Of a DNA stretch of 64,000 nucleotides, positions 62,781 to 64,000 are shown one piece after another. The DNA comes from Roseomonas sp. (GTDB lineage: Bacteria; Pseudomonadota; Alphaproteobacteria; Acetobacterales; Acetobacteraceae). Below the pieces are notes generated by a model. The model saw only the letters and a list, made by a program, of their open reading frames with translations, did not search any database and was not told the origin of the DNA. The position numbers were made by a program, and so were the translations under genes. Each line of letters starts with the position of its first letter. Position 1 is the stretch's first letter. Where the stretch lies: NCBI GenBank assembly GCA_020249775.1, contig JADCFA010000009.1, positions 124,001 through 188,000 on the forward strand, in the 5' to 3' direction.

Positions 62781-63764
62781 CTATTCCGGCTCAATCCCCG
62801 CTGCCTTGATCTGGCGCGCCCAGGTTTCGATCTGGCTGCGGATGAAGGCGCCGAATTCCTCGGGGGTTGAGGTAACACGCTCAATCCCAAGCACCGCCAA
62901 CCGATCGGCAGTTTCTTGTCTTTCCCATACCTTACGCATGGCGGCGTTCCAGGCGGTGACGATTTCGGGCGGCATACGCGCCGGCCCAACGGCCCCCATC
63001 CAGGATAGCAGTTCAAAGCCGGGCAGGCCCGCTTCGGCGAGCGTCGGCTCATTCGGCAAAAGCGGGGTGCGCGTGGCGGAAGTAATGCCAAGGGAGCGCA
63101 GCTTGCCTTCCTGCAAGAAGCCCCGCGACGCCGCGACATCCACGATAATGCCGGTGACGCGCCCCGCGATAACATCCGTCATGGCCGGCGGGGTGGAACG
63201 ATAGGGCACATGCTCCATCTGGATATTGCCGATGGAAGTCAGCATGGCGCCACCGACAACGCCTGTTGTATTGCCCGAAGCATAGGTCAGTTTGCCGGGC
63301 TGAGACCGCGCCAGGGCCAGGAATTCCTGGAGATTGCGCACCGGCACCTGGTCATTCACCGCAAACACGAAAATATAGGTCCCCATGCGCCCGATTGGCG
63401 TGAAATCATTGATCGCGTCATAGGTTGGGCGCTTCATCAGCGCCGGTGTCGCACCATGCGGGCTATTGGTGGTGATCATGACCGTATGGCCATCCGGCGC
63501 GGCGCGGGCGGTGGCGACAGCGGCGATGGCGCCATTGGCGCCGGGGCGGTTATCCACCACCACCTGCGAACCCCATTCCTGCTCCAGAAGGCTCGCCAGC
63601 AGCCGGGCGACCGAATCCGTCCCCGACCCGGCGGCGAAGGGAATGATCAGCGTGACAGGCCGGGATGGCTTCCAGGCGGCTTGGGCGCCGGCCGCGAAGG
63701 GCAGGGCAGCGCCGGCGGCGATCAGGGCGCGGCGGGAAAGCGGCAGATGGGCTGACTTCGGCAT
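62781..63764 (-). CDS. Bug/TctC family periplasmic receptor (orphan)
   Basis: A 327-residue Bug protein with a signal peptide carrying paired arginines (SRRALIAAGAALPFAAGAQA). Family segments: WKPSRPVTLIIPFAAGSGTD, VVVDNRPGANGAIAAVA, APDGHTVMI. No tctA/tctB is adjacent. It is the second Bug receptor of the window and differs clearly from that at 41601. Confidence 0.9.
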   Translation of the reverse strand: MPKSAHLPLSRRALIAAGAALPFAAGAQAAWKPSRPVTLIIPFAAGSGTDSVARLLASLLEQEWGSQVVVDNRPGANGAIAAVATARAAPDGHTVMITTNSPHGATPALMKRPTYDAINDFTPIGRMGTYIFVFAVNDQVPVRNLQEFLALARSQPGKLTYASGNTTGVVGGAMLTSIGNIQMEHVPYRSTPPAMTDVIAGRVTGIIVDVAASRGFLQEGKLRSLGITSATRTPLLPNEPTLAEAGLPGFELLSWMGAVGPARMPPEIVTAWNAAMRKVWERQETADRLAVLGIERVTSTPEEFGAFIRSQIETWARQIKAAGIEPE

Positions 63765-63874
63765 GACGTTCTTCCTTTCTTTGGCCGCGTCATAGGCGGC
63801 AAGCCGGCTTGGTGTCTACCGGATCAAGGCCCGAAGCCTTGACGGTTTCACGCCGGGGCCGATAGCGTCTTCTG

Positions 63875-64000
63875 ATGGTACTCAAGGTTGTGATGAACTG
63901 GCCCGTTACCTCACTGCATGGATGGGGGGTTTATGGGCTTAATCTCGCTTTGTCCTGGGCGTCGAATTCCGAAATTGCACATGCCACGACGAAGGAAATC
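63875..64000 (+). CDS. Glycosyltransferase, 3' end cut by window
   Basis: The frame begins at an ATG and stays open to the window end (42 residues), reading MVLKVVMNWPVTSLHGWGVY and GLNLALSWAS. This N-terminus resembles group 1 glycosyltransferases that start with a short beta strand and a glycine-containing WGxYG turn. Too little is present to be more specific. It is divergent from the Bug receptor gene. Confidence 0.5.
   Translation, partial: MVLKVVMNWPVTSLHGWGVYGLNLALSWASNSEIAHATTKEI

Overview
The window is GC-rich chromosomal DNA from an alphaproteobacterium, most likely a Roseomonas-like member of the Acetobacteraceae. This placement is inferred from gene content and order: mreB-mreC-mreD-mrdA-rodA next to leuA, hisF directly followed by hisE, argJ followed by GNAT and MutT domains, receptor proteins of the Bug/TctC family without their transporters, and short dispersed GC palindromes. 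No rRNA, tRNA or CRISPR array was seen.

Layout. 1-13.8 kb: end of an amidase, a type II NADH dehydrogenase, glcDE, hisE/hisF, an AlgH-like protein, a cupin, an rRNA methyltransferase-DUF3293-MFS operon, a DMT exporter with a class II aldolase, and a solitary binding protein. 13.8-19.6 kb: a HyuC-like amidohydrolase, a secreted MetX-like alpha/beta hydrolase, and a metal module made of a VIT1/CCC1 transporter plus a Nia-type P1B-5 ATPase with a hemerythrin tail. 19.6-27.1 kb: the cell-shape operon, then leuA behind a possible leucine-responsive leader. 27.1-30.2 kb: a visibly AT-richer island with one large protein joining an HsdR-like nuclease domain to a P-loop ATPase (candidate phage defence), and a frameshifted HTH gene. 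30.2-48.1 kb: two related catabolic loci for amino-acid-like substrates. The first has an amino acid ABC transporter plus a split HcnA/HcnB/HcnC-type dehydrogenase and a DapA-family enzyme. The second has a binding protein, a permease, a DapA-family enzyme, and the same three dehydrogenase subunits fused in one polypeptide. 48.2-52.3 kb: a deleted insertion sequence, a small secreted protein, a GNAT-argC operon and a GST. The GNAT-argC operon sits behind an arginine-codon-rich leader with a hairpin over the Arg codons and a strong terminator. 52.3-64 kb: secA, a parvulin-type chaperone, argJ, a GNAT-MutT fusion, a CinA/MoaB-like protein, an IS5 remnant, an MsbA-like ABC exporter, an SDR, a small unknown protein, an orphan Bug receptor and the start of a glycosyltransferase gene.

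How the parts fit. Amino acid biosynthesis (hisEF, leuA, argC, argJ) and envelope growth and secretion (mre/mrd/rod, secA, parvulin) form the conserved backbone. Inserted between them are accessory uptake and catabolism loci, the defence-like island and decayed mobile elements. The items most worth follow-up are the nuclease-ATPase gene, the three-in-one dehydrogenase, the two amino-acid leader/attenuator candidates and the Fe/Ni efflux pair.
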